DNA of 64,000 nucleotides from Gnetum montanum (lineage: Eukaryota; Streptophyta; Gnetopsida; Gnetales; Gnetaceae), in the NCBI GenBank assembly GCA_015680685.1, contig MNCI01004678.1, positions 552,566 to 616,565 of the forward strand, written 5' to 3'. The position numbers and the translations under genes are program-made. The notes under the pieces are model-generated. The model saw only the letters and a program-made list of their open reading frames with translations, had not been told where the DNA came from and did not search any database. Numbering within the stretch: position 1 is the stretch's first letter; every line of letters starts with the position of its first letter. Below, one piece after another: positions 48,501-57,800 of this stretch.

Positions 48501-48795
48501 GGCTCTCCTGCCTTTCGTCCCGAATACGTTGGGCATTTGTGGGATGATAATCCCTTGTGTCATGGTCATCCAAAACATATTCTGCGAACAGCTCTTGCAT
48601 GCCAATCTGTGCTAAGGCACGGAAAAGCATGTTAGGAGCAGAGCGATCTGGGGGTAACACGATGTTACCTTGCATGTCTCTCCACCGCAGTTGCTCATCT
48701 TGATGGAAAACAAAGGTAAAATCCAGCACATACTCATCGGGATGAGTATATGTGACTTTGGATTGTTGAGGACATGGTTGATTTCGATTATGCAT
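45508..48795 (-). CDS. N gag-protease polyprotein, 1,095 residues, intact
   Basis: The longest ORF of the window. Residues 1-140 are the N-terminal matrix-like part (YTHPDEYVLDFTF near residue 17). Residues 185-270 are low-complexity, rich in Ser, His, Arg, Glu. Residues about 275-470 are the plant gypsy gag core: FHDACALQNIDNEWQKLKLF, then W-x-RSLEPETIRRW and LELFNNKYQTYSRVSNLR. Residues 600-640 include CEVCYYDHPKGCC, with Cys/His spaced somewhat like a zinc knuckle, but other family copies replace two of these Cys, so zinc binding is uncertain. A Pro/Gln-rich linker follows (650-790). The protease has LLDSGSGVNL with catalytic Asp865 intact, and FPIIMGRAWLSTVDA. After about residue 1000 the homology with the A1 linker (MERTEATHA against MEPIESLTC) ends in a short unrelated tail, and RT is missing. 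An in-frame ATG at 48855 lies 20 codons upstream but is followed by TAG at 48804-48802, so the start at 48795 is chosen. Confidence 0.9.
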   Translation of the reverse strand: MHNRNQPCPQQSKVTYTHPDEYVLDFTFVFHQDEQLRWRDMQGNIVLPPDRSAPNMLFRALAQIGMQELFAEYVLDDHDTRDYHPTNAQRIRDERQESQHSLLKGKVPHIISEIGEEEPLTMGFLENDVPPPHFSEEVRHQGLRSTIHIPGSDPREHQLFTVGTTTHTNDGLVDRYNDRGRSSRREGTKHHHGDGSPSSSPSSHHSPSPSTSGRSHHEHNAESKGKRDEMPRQEGREELGQGQGRRENREPPRRHHRRHERDDHDEPLFATRSMLDIREAVRIPTRHLKDSRIKRLDINNIPRFEGGYNADPQHHLQAFHDACALQNIDNEWQKLKLFPRTLTKEAESWYRSLEPETIRRWSTMLELFNNKYQTYSRVSNLRKQIQGWKQGAYESLDAAMARYYTLLHRCPGHGYAKRDQLRHLVDGLRNETRRTLGTYAQGRLSQLRAHEVEVLLEQVAQEEGELRKRESAEEYNRDPSLRKKGVKFCDEEDESPLEELVNRKTVPIQKLTTEVSAKVDQMWDSLDSRIETVLKIVEESKDEQSSDKGKVKRRNFNPAHNKGKGKIFNSDEAENSDSDNDGGCEVCYYDHPKGCCPIISHLQESGVYALNPRLNQRQTPRRLPYPQGNPRQFHQPLTYYPSGTPPQPIGQHQQWQYPQSWGMPPPTHQYPYRQPDPYGYYVQQPVSPGDSMGHTTPQRHYQAREYFRRTPSPPGDISHSVHPLTPPAPLPQVVPITPPAPTMQGELPTQPQQRHAARAVNIQSVNIQLGTSSGDNCTKKRPFFRTKSPDKLSQQQADGYMYRPLTTNASEHPSVQGSVTHTVMLTHTVTDWIKVGHLPRKLTDPGSPFIYLQIAGNAPHRALLDSGSGVNLISRKMYHAWNLPQLKKSNIQLELADQSITIPLGLVEDVITTVCGWSYPADFLVIDVNNNEGDFPIIMGRAWLSTVDACLRIRDLSLEISKINICGKIEKRIVPCITYSDSSGDDTEEMSPCHRCAQETLQQRCLYVATTQEVVDTPWLTASHKGKQICMERTEATHANNRGIDTLERERRQLPPLNLRSSFGRSWALLRNSNRRSLLRISPSQLSHGGDGHLC

Positions 48796-48801
48796 ACGAT
48801 T

Positions 48802-48855
48802 CTAACTTTCTCCTGTATTGTCCTTAGGTGAGTTGATTGAATGAGAAGAAGCCAT
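48802..48855 (-). CDS. Short leader ORF of N (17 codons, begins MASSH)
   Basis: ATG at 48855-48853 opens MASSHSINSPKDNTGES and ends in TAG (48804-48802). It is in the same frame as the 1,095-codon ORF, which begins three codons after the stop. Counterparts: A1 (MSSSHRSTSPPKSNEVH, 17 codons, then TAG), A3 (MASSHKNES, then TGA) and A2 (IASSHREDSPP, start lost). It is either an upstream ORF or the old gag N-terminus cut off by a stop. Confidence 0.5.
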   Translation of the reverse strand: MASSHSINSPKDNTGES

Positions 48856-48980
48856 TTCTAATGGTGTGCTAATTTCACCGTTATTTATGTTCTGAATTAA
48901 CTGATTAACCCTAAGGTTCGTTTTAGGCTCACAACGATGTGAGTGATATCCCTTATGTTCAATTGGCGTGAAAACACTTA

Positions 48981-48999
48981 GTCCCTGGCAATGGTGCCA
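48981..48999 (-). promoter_or_regulatory. N primer-binding site
   Basis: Minus-strand TGGCACCATTGCCAGGGAC, one base inside the 5' LTR. Close to the complement of the plant tRNA-Asp 3' end used by Athila-group elements, with two CG positions changed. Confidence 0.85.
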
Positions 49000-49000
49000 A

Positions 49001-49943
49001 TGATGAGTGGCGAGGTACCCCTACACTCAACCATACGAATAGGAGCGTGTACGCACGATCCAGTCGAACTCCGCAGACTAAATGCCTTAACCCCACAAGA
49101 AACACTTGGGGTTAATCGTTCATTGTCTTCCCAGGCTTGCTTGTAAGTGTCACGGTGTATGGTTAAGCAAGTCTAAGGTATGTCATTTTTTTGGTATTTT
49201 TCGGTTTATCTTCTAAGCTATGAGAGGAAAGGGTTGAGAAACTAAGCTAACTCTAACAAATGTCCTAAGTCTAAATTAACTAGCGTCAGCATCCGTTCCC
49301 ACTTACCTGACACACCCTGAACTATGCAACTGTGGCTTACCAAACGCTAATCATTACTAGGATCACCACACGTAACGCAAGTGCTCGAAGTGGTCGTACT
49401 AAGGCACCTATTTAGCCTAAGTGTGATAAGCAGCCGATTCCTTAGCTAGCCGTATACTCCCGTGGGTGCTCGTATCTAAGTCGTACTTATCACACGTTCT
49501 GGCCTAGCAATAAGTAGCCGATTCCTTGATTAGCCGTACACATCCGTAGATGCTCGTAATCAAGTCGTACTCGTGCACACTAGGAAAGCAGTAAATAAAC
49601 AACAATAAAATAAAGCCACGTGCTGCAAGGTTTATCCAATCAAGTTCGTCTTTATTTCCGTACACAACTTGGGTTCAGGTTACAAGCTGCTCGAATAAAG
49701 AGCCATTCACTCTAGGACTCCTACTGTGGGCACATGGGAAAAATTCTAACCCTGGAGTGATCAATCTGCCAGAGCTTTGCTACTTCTAGCTAGGATTGGG
49801 AAATGAAGGGAGTGCCGCCTCTTATTTATAGATATGGCGGCGGACCGCGATTTCGCGTACGCGATATCGCATGGGATGCGATATCGCGGCGGCAGCGATA
49901 TCGTGTACACGATATCGCGGCACATGCAGGTTGCGTCTCATCA
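49001..49943 (-). repeat. N 5' LTR (right), 943 bp
   Basis: Runs TGATGAGTGGCG to GCGTCTCATCA on the plus strand. TATA box (minus) at 49823-49830. It has two copies of the GCAGCCGATTCC / AAGTAGCCGATTCC unit. Compared with the left LTR it shows scattered substitutions, many at CG sites (for example GCGCGATCC against GCACGATCC). Confidence 0.92.
49847..49918. repeat. U3 palindrome array, right LTR
   Basis: A 24-nt palindrome with one mismatch (49847-49870), a single GCGATATCGC (49878-49887), and a perfect 24-nt palindrome whose centre is CGTGTACACG instead of CGCGTACGCG (49895-49918). The array is not the same arrangement as in the left LTR. Confidence 0.95.
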
Positions 49944-49948
49944 CCATG
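49944..49948. repeat. Target-site duplication of N, right copy (CCATG)
   Basis: Matches 42420-42424. Removing N and one copy rejoins B1 between RNase H and integrase. Confidence 0.9.
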
Positions 49949-50720
49949 TATAAGGTAAAACTTAATATCATCATACCACTCCTTTACAGGAGTAGTATGA
50001 ACTATGCCTATAGAGGTATCATTAGTGCTCTACATGATGGGAATGATAGAGTCCATAGTTAGGGTGGGCAGCTTGCTAAACACATCGAATGTCACACTAA
50101 GGGCTAATGTCATAATGGCATTGGCTATAGTGTTCTTGGTGTAGGGTACATGTTGGATATCAACTTTTATAAATTGTTGTAGTAGTTACTTTCTTAGGTC
50201 ATAGTAAAGTTGCAAATGTTTGGCTTTACATGCGTAAACCTTAGTTACTTGGTTAACCACAAGTTGTAGGTCACCTTTGATCATTAAGAATTTAATTCCT
50301 TGGTCACGAGCTACCATCATTCCTCTGATCAAACCCTCATACTCTGCTACATTGTTGGTATATGGAAACTCAAACTGGTAAGCGAAGGGTAGAATTTCAT
50401 GAGACAAGAATGTTATGATGATAGCAACACTGGCCCCATGGGTAGTTGAAGCTCCATTGAAGTGCATGACCACCTCATAAACCTCAAGCACTTGGCTAAT
50501 GTTGTTAACATATTCCTCATAGAATTTAGGATCAATGGTCATATGGTCCTCTACCAGTGAAATTGTAAGTTGTATGACTATAGCTTGACCTTTCATTGAG
50601 GCTTGAAAAATGCAATGAAGGTTAAACTCAATTGTTATGGCTTTCCAACGGGCTATATGACTACTCTCATAAATGTCAGTTGCTATGGCTCTAAGCACAT
50701 TATCTTTGTAAAGGATGTTG
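49949..50720 (-). pseudogene. B1 second RNase H (archaeal-type) domain
   Basis: The open stretch 50186-50698 contains VVMHFNGASTTHGASVAI, FAYQFEFPYTNNVAEYEGL and IKGDLQLVVNQVT, the signature of the extra RNase H found in Tat-group elements. The first catalytic Asp (usually DGAS) reads NGAS. It is the longest unbroken coding piece of B1. N inserted just downstream of it. Confidence 0.8.
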
Positions 50721-50999
50721 ACCTAGCTCCTAAAGAGGTAGTGTTTTCACTTGTTTAGTGAGAAGACTAATGCTAGACAATACTTCTTCACTTCAATGTA
50801 TCAGGTCTCATGGGTAATTAATGCATGGCTAAGGTAGTATACAAGTAACTCTACTTCATCATCTCATTTCTAATAGAGTAGAAAGACAATAGATGTATCA
50901 AAGGTAGCAAGGTAGATGTAAAAGGATTTATCCTCTTGCAAAGGATAGACTATTAGTAGTTGTGCCAATTCTTACTTAAGGTTTTCAAAGGCCTCTTGC

Positions 51000-52130
51000 C
51001 ATTCCATTGTCCACTAGTAGTATACCCCTTTCTTAAGCAAGTGTTATATAGATTGTAACTTATCTGTGAGCCTAGTAATGAACCTATGGATAAATTTTAA
51101 TCTACCTTACAATCCCCAAAGCTTCTTAATGTTAGTTGGTACTACTAGGTTGGATTGAACTTAACCTTATCAGGATTGACACATATTCCTACTTTGGACA
51201 TTACAAAGCCAAGCATCTTATTGGGTTTAACATAAAAGACACACTTACTGGGATTAAGCCTAAGCTCATACTTAAGACATCATTTTAACACAAGGTAGAG
51301 GTCATGTGTATGATCATTGGCCACTTTGGACTTAACAACTATATCATCCACCTAATCATTGAGTAAACTAAGCATGTAATCACTAAAGATATACATCATG
51401 GCTCATTGGTAGGTTTCTCCTACATTCTTTAGACCAAAGGACATCATGGTATAACAAAAGGTACCCCAAGGGATCATGAAGGTTGTATTGAGTTGATGCT
51501 TTGGGTTGATCCTAATCTGGTTATATCCTAAGAACCCATCCATGAAGGATAATAAGGCATGCATGGCTATAGTATTGATAAGTTGATCAATACTAGGCAA
51601 AGGAAAATTGTCCTTGATGGTTGCCTTATTTAGCTCTCAAAAATCTATGCAAATATAGATACTCCCATTTTTCTTAGGGACTACTGTGATATTGGACACC
51701 CATTCTACATAATCAATAGCTCTAATAAAACCAACTTAGTACAGCTTTATGAGTTCATTACAAACCACTAGGCCAAATCAAGTCTAATCTTGTGAAACTT
51801 TTTCTTAATTGGTCTAATGCTAGGGTCAAGTATGATGTTGTGTGGGACTAAACATGGGTCTAGACTTAGCATATCTTCATATGACTAGGAAAAAGCCTTA
51901 ATGTTATCTTGTGGAACCTTGGTGATGTCTTGAGCTTGTTGAGGTTCCAGTAAGGAACTTAGTTTTACGATTTTCTCCTTACCATTATATGTCGTGATAG
52001 GAGCCTCAACTAGAGAGTCCTCAGTAATGTCACCATCCACTAGGTTAAGGGTTTTGACTAGGTTTTCAGACCACTCTAGAGGTTTCTCTATCAAGGCTAT
52101 GTGGTCAGCAACACTCTCAGGCTCAAGATC
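51000..52130 (-). pseudogene. B1 reverse transcriptase
   Basis: Reading down from 52130: a linker (IEKPLEWSENLVKTLNLVDG), SYEDMLSLDPCLVPHNIILD, IDQLINTIAMHALLSFMDGF and GYNQIRI, KLNTTFMIPWG-like sequence with FCYTMMSFGLKNVGETYQ (51403-51600), and the catalytic box as stop-VDDIVVKS (about 51325-51350). These are Tat-group RT motifs. Stops make it inactive. Confidence 0.78.
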
Positions 52131-52914
52131 TAAGCATTAGGATCAATACACCATTCAACATTACCACAAGGCCCACTTAGGCCCAAAGGCAAACTAATTT
52201 TCTCTCAGGTACTCATACTCCAATCTTACATATCAACCATAAGCACAATAAGTGGCATGTGGGTAAACATAAGTAAATAATGCCAAAACATTATAAAATT
52301 ATGTAAATTCATGCTATTATAGCACAAACTAGGGCAACCAAGTCTATAAGAGCTAGAAATAGGCCAACAAATGTTGAATAAAAGCCAAACAAAGATCAAA
52401 CAAGGTCAAAATAACTTGAAGTATAGAAAAGTTATGAAAACCAAGGTCAAGAATGGTTACAAGTTTGCTAGTTTTAGGTCTTAGCAAGCCATGATGCTAG
52501 TTTAAGGCCTTAGCAGGGCATGGTTACATGGTATCAAATGATGATAAGAAATGGTCAAATCCCATTACCCAACACCAATCAAAGGCTAAAAAAGGGTTAA
52601 CAAAGGTCATAATAGAAAAAATAAGGTAGATATAGTGAGATTGAAGTAATGTAGAGGTTAAACAAGGTCAATAAGGCATAACAAAGTTGAAATGGATTGA
52701 AACACCATGAAATAAGGCCAAATCAAGCAAAGTAGAATACATGTGGTGAAACTTGGTCAACATTGGTCCAACAGGGTTATATTTTGCCAATTTTAGGCCT
52801 TAGTAGGCCATGGTATGAGGCTACAATGTTGATAGGAAAGTTTGGACACCTATTGGGGCTATTTTGAGACTATTTGGGACAAAAAATCAAGGTTCTTTAG
52901 GTATCCACGCTAGA
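52131..52914. other. B1 region with AAGGTCAA-rich sequence and two minisatellite-like units
   Basis: No protease or gag recognised where it would be expected. AAGGTCAA and GGTCAAA words recur from 52380 to 52780. At 52463-52525 and 52783-52820 stand units like GCTAGTTTTAGG...AGCAAGCCATG that match the 60.3 kb minisatellite. Confidence 0.5.
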
Positions 52915-54420
52915 CCCACGCTGGCTAGCATGGGTGGAATGAACCCCAACATGGATGGGATTTCCAGGAAATTTCCTAGATCAGTCTTGAGTAGTTTTTA
53001 ACTTCTAATGGCTTACATGGTTAGGGAAGGAAATAGATCAATTCTAGCATTAATTTCAATCTCTAGAAAGCTCCATTGAGGCCTAGAACTACCATCCACG
53101 TTGGAGCAATGTTGGCCAGCATGGCCCCGACATGGATACCAAGAAAAATGGGTTTTATGGCATGCATACAGTTGAAATTAAGGTTCTATAGTTTTCCCAA
53201 GGTAGTGTAGGGCTAGATTAGTCAAGATCAGTCACTTGGGGGGGGGGGGGGGGGGGNACCACCCAGAGCCACACTGGCCAACGTGGATGGAAGGGGGCCT
53301 CAACATGAAAGATCTAGATCTAGGTTGTTACAAGGTCAAACAGAGTCAATATATAGCTGAAGCCATGGTTTTGTAGCTATGGGTTTCATAGTCAAGTTTT
53401 GAGGCTATCTAAGGGATGCTATTCATGTGAAATTGAGTTGGAGGCTTTACCCACACTAAGGCCATGCTAGCCAACATGGCTTTAGTGTGGCTTAATGTAG
53501 GTACTCTCACTTTTGAACTTTGGGATCGTCTTAGAGGAAAATTAATGAAGTTTTCAGGCTTCTGAGGCTACAAATAGCAATATTTGAGATTCTTAGTCAA
53601 AATTGGCTAGGTTTGATGGCTATTTGGAGTAAGGTATGGTTATATCCCTCCTGAGCCATGCTGCATAGTGTTGCTCCAACATGGGATGAGGGGTCATGGT
53701 CTATTTTAGGGAGTAAAATGAGGCCAAAAAACTCTCAAGTCAAGGCTATGGGATCCTAGGCTCTAGTAGGGTAGGTTTTTTGGCTTCCAGGGGTGTCGAG
53801 GTACTATTAAAAGTGGTAAGGCAACTCACCCACTCTGGAGCCATGCTGCTAAGCATGACTTGGGCCTCATCTAGTGTGAATACCTTAAGATATTGAATTT
53901 TGGCATATTTCAATAGTAAATTGACCAGGCATGTGAGCCCTTAGGGTTACCATTGTTGATAGTAAGGTTTTGGCACTAAAGTTGAAGATTTTAAAAGTCA
54001 TTTGCTATTTTTCATAGTCATCCCCCTTGAGCCACATTGGCTAGCATGGCTCCAGCATGGGTGGAAAGGGAATGATTGCTTTTTACCATTTTTGGTTGAT
54101 TCTAGGATGTCTAATGGCTTTGAAAGGCTCTGGTAGGGTTTTGAGGTTACTAGGATAGGTTTCAGGGTAATTTTTGGTCATAAAAGAGGTTTTATGGCCC
54201 ACCCCAAAGTACCCACACTAGTCAACATGGGTGGGATGTTTTGCAACATGGTTAAGATTTTAGGCATGAAAATTAACTTAAGTTTTGGCAAGTGTTGAGT
54301 ACCAAAGACCATGGAGGGTGTCTAGACTATCAAAGTAGACTATCAAGGGGTGTAAGATCATAAGGTTATGGACTAGAAGAGGCTAGGACCCATGCTAGAT
54401 CCATGCTGCTTAATGTGGGT
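52915..54420. repeat. Degenerate tandem repeat, ~188-bp period, nine cores
   Basis: A core like GAGCCATGCTGGCTAGCATGG, often followed by CTCCAACATGGGTGG, recurs at about 52915, 53107, 53270, 53463, 53657, 53841, 54032, 54213 and 54402. Spacing is mostly 181-194 bp. Sequence between cores is less conserved but repeatedly contains TTTTGAGGCT/TAGGGTT-like text. Confidence 0.8.
53238..53257. other. Poly(G) run ending in N
   Basis: Nineteen G followed by one N inside the ~188-bp repeat. Probably a sequencing or assembly artefact. Confidence 0.85.
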
Positions 54421-54885
54421 AAGGGGGAATAAGGTTAGAACATGGTTGTATGTGTTCCAACGAATCCAAACCTTAGCATAGAGGAGGTTCTTAAGCTTAC
54501 AACACACTTTGAATGGAGGCATCTGGTGGGGCACACTCCAAAATTCAAGTTTTTAAAACTTGGTGATAACTTTCACCATCCTAACATTGGTTGGATTTTT
54601 CCCTATTTGCACTTTTAGTGCACCATGAGTTTTAGTGCCCAGATTTGGCAATGAGGATGGAAGAGGGTGCTTAGGTTTATATATAGTTGTAATAATAAAT
54701 TTTTCCAAAAATTAAATACAAATCTCATTCTCTCATCTCAGTGCCTTGCCCAGAGCTCTTGTAGAGAAATTTTCCTTAAAAAACCTTCAATCCTCAATGT
54801 GGATGATCCATGATCCCCTTTAGGTAGCATTGGAGCTCAGATCCTTTAGATTTTCAAGCTTTCTTTAGCATTGGAATAAGGCACA

Positions 54886-57800
54886 ATGAAGAGGAGGGGA
54901 GGAAACAACAAAAATTCGATGCTGGAAGATGTAGATGTCATGGCCAAGGGCATCTCACACCTTTCATGGCTTGTGAAAGGATAGGTTTCAATTACCATCA
55001 CTCCAAGGTAGTCCATTACTAACCATTTTCTTGTATTTATGACTATTTTTTTTCATTCTTTAGCTTAGGATTAGGGTGAATTTTCAAATCTAATTTGGTG
55101 GTTTATATAGATTTTTAGGATTATTTGATTGTTTAGGTCTTAATCTATGGCTATTTTAAATTAGGTTTTGGTAATTTTTATGTGTTTTTTACTATTTTTG
55201 GTACCTAGTTGTCAATTTTTTGTTAAGGAAACGACTATGATTTGTCAAATTCTAAGGTTTTTGGTGTTTAATTTATGCTTTAGGTTTCTAATAGCTTTGG
55301 TTTTATTTGATTTGGAGTTGTATTGAATTTGTAATGAATTTTTTGGCTATGTTGTATGGTTGTGTTTTATGTCTTTTTCAGTTTTTTCATGTAAGTTCAC
55401 GAATTTTTTTCTAAACAAACAGTAGGGGTTTTGATGTTTTCTAGCCATGGTTGTGTAGGTTTTGATTTAATATTTTCAAAGGTTTTTGAATCATTGGATT
55501 TAAGTTTTAAATGAATTTTTGGTGAATTTTCTACAAAACTCGCATAGAAAGGGGTTTTGTCATGATGGTCTAGTTCATGTTAGGTTGGCTACATTTTCTG
55601 TAAAGCTGTTTGACAATTTTAGGTTTTTCTAATTATGGATATATGGCTCATGATTTCAAGATTCCAGTAGTGGTAAAATCACTAAATTCAAAGCTATGGT
55701 TAATTTTTGGTGATTTTTTCTATACAATTGTGTGAATTTGATGTTTTTTGGTTGTAGTAGGTTTACCCCTTGGAGGTGGGCAACATTGGCATATTGAATG
55801 ATTTTTCATTTCAACATCCCATACCCCTAGGGATACTTGGAAATGTTAAAAGGGCTTTATACTTGGTTTCATGGTTGTTAAAAAGTTTTTACTATTTTTA
55901 CCAATGATTTTCCTATGATTATTCTTTCAAAGTGTTAAGGTGTTGTGTGAATGTTGTTTGATCTAATGCATGGCTTGGCATGATGTTTTGAATTTTGATA
56001 GATGATGTGAACATGGTTATGTTTTGTATATGATGTTTAAAGTTTGTATAGGTTATGAGAATGTTGATTTTTGAATTTTTGAAGGGATTTTGATCATCAT
56101 CCTAGAGTTTTTTATGGTGGCTTGTTTCACCACTAACTAGTATGTTTGACAAAATCTCCTAAGAAATGTATAGTGTTGTATGGTTGTATGTTATACTTGG
56201 TTATAACTATTGTTTTTTTTTCTAGTTTTTCTAATTTTCTTCTAACTGCTATTAATATGGTTCTAACATTGCGTTTTGCCTATGTAGGGCCTTACTTAAG
56301 CCCATGCTGATCATGGTTGAGCTTGTGGGGATTCTAGCTGTGTCAATCTCTCCAAGTTGAACACTCCCCCCACTAATTTGATCCTTGAGTGGGGTTCCCT
56401 ATGGTTCTGACTAGGGGTAAGGAAATTCCTTACCTACCTCCTCCAAAGCTTTCATGTGATAGTGTGGTTACACTAGTATGAGTATACAACCAAGATCATA
56501 GTGGAGATTCTTCTACCTCAGTCATCCAACATGATTGCTAGATTCATAGTGGATGACCTTGAGACATGCACAGAGGGGGAGGTATTCAATAGTGTAGGCG
56601 CCCATGGGACCCGAAAGCTAGCCCAAATTTGGAGCATGCCAGGGTATTATCAATATGATGCTAATAATACTTTGATGGTGGTGCACTGAGTTCATGCATT
56701 ATTCTAGAATCCTCCTAGTATAGTGTACCATTTGGCTGGGTGAGTATGGTTATAACATATGGTTTATTTTGGTTTTTATTGTTCTGCCAACCTTTCCTTA
56801 GAATTATGATTTTCTAATGTTCTAAATGGTACACCTCCTATATGTACAAGGTTAGCAACAAAGGTTTGATTAAGAATGACTGAACCTTGAAGGTGGCTTA
56901 GACTACAGTGGGTGTATTTACTAAGGTTCCTAAGATTAGAACCATAGTGGTTGATCAATTGAAGGGTAATTTTAATAGATACACCCAAGTCTTTGTCGCA
57001 TCCTTCAATAGGTGTGTGGCCACTAAAATAGCCCATAGTTGGTGGATGGCCTTGAAATGCCTTCCAGAACTAGACACTGCCACTAGGACCTCCACACAAT
57101 TCTTGCCTAGCAAGAAGAAAAGAGGTAATAAAGAGTATGGTTTTGGCTAAGCTAATGTTTTTATGGCTATGAGGTTTTAGAATATTCTTGTTATAAGTAT
57201 TCTAATGGTTGTAAATGGTTGGTTGTTCTTGGTTATAGATGATGTTTTTATGTATTAGCTAAAACGCCATTTTTATTATCCTTGATAGGCTTCCACCTCT
57301 TCTAGCATCACTTTGACTATTTTAGGATATGCTAAGGAGACTCTCATCCTAAAATTTAACGAGGTGAAAGTAGCATAGCATTGGTTGAGGGAGTAGGTCC
57401 CTAGAAATTTTCAAGCATGCATTGCTCATGCAGGTTTGCTTAACCTATTCATGCACCTACTGTAACCATTCTTGCCACTGAGATGATGAATGTCATTGAT
57501 TCCTTTAGCAAAGGGACCAATAATTTTATCACCAGGGTGCATGATGTACCAATCACCATATCCATTGATGAGACTACCTTTTGTGGTCTCTTTGGTGTTT
57601 TCAATGAAGGGATGAAGATTTCCATCAAACCAATGAAGGAGGCAGGCCACCATGAGGAGGTAGAGGCATGGTTTAGTGCTTGTCATGGCCATTTCAGATT
57701 AGCCTTGGATGATTTACAAGTGCTAGATGCAAGGGAGGCCTTCCCTTATTCCAATCCCATGCCTTTCCCAAGATATTATTGTAGAAGAGGGCAATTGACA

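Larger units (their letters stand above)
42425..49943 (-). mobile_element. N: complete non-autonomous gag-protease LTR element nested in B1
   Basis: A 7.5-kb element with LTRs (42425-43495 and 49001-49943), primer site, polypurine tract and 5-bp target duplication all in place. Its only long coding region is one intact 1,095-codon gag-protease ORF; there is no RT, RNase H or integrase. About 2 kb between the ORF and the 3' LTR (43504-45507) has no coding match. The design equals that of terminal-repeat elements with only GAG (TR-GAG), here with protease too. Family A supplies close relatives with pol. N is richer in CG than the other family A copies, and the two LTRs differ by a visible few percent plus a tandem-unit change, so it is younger than its neighbours but not brand new. 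Confidence 0.88.
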
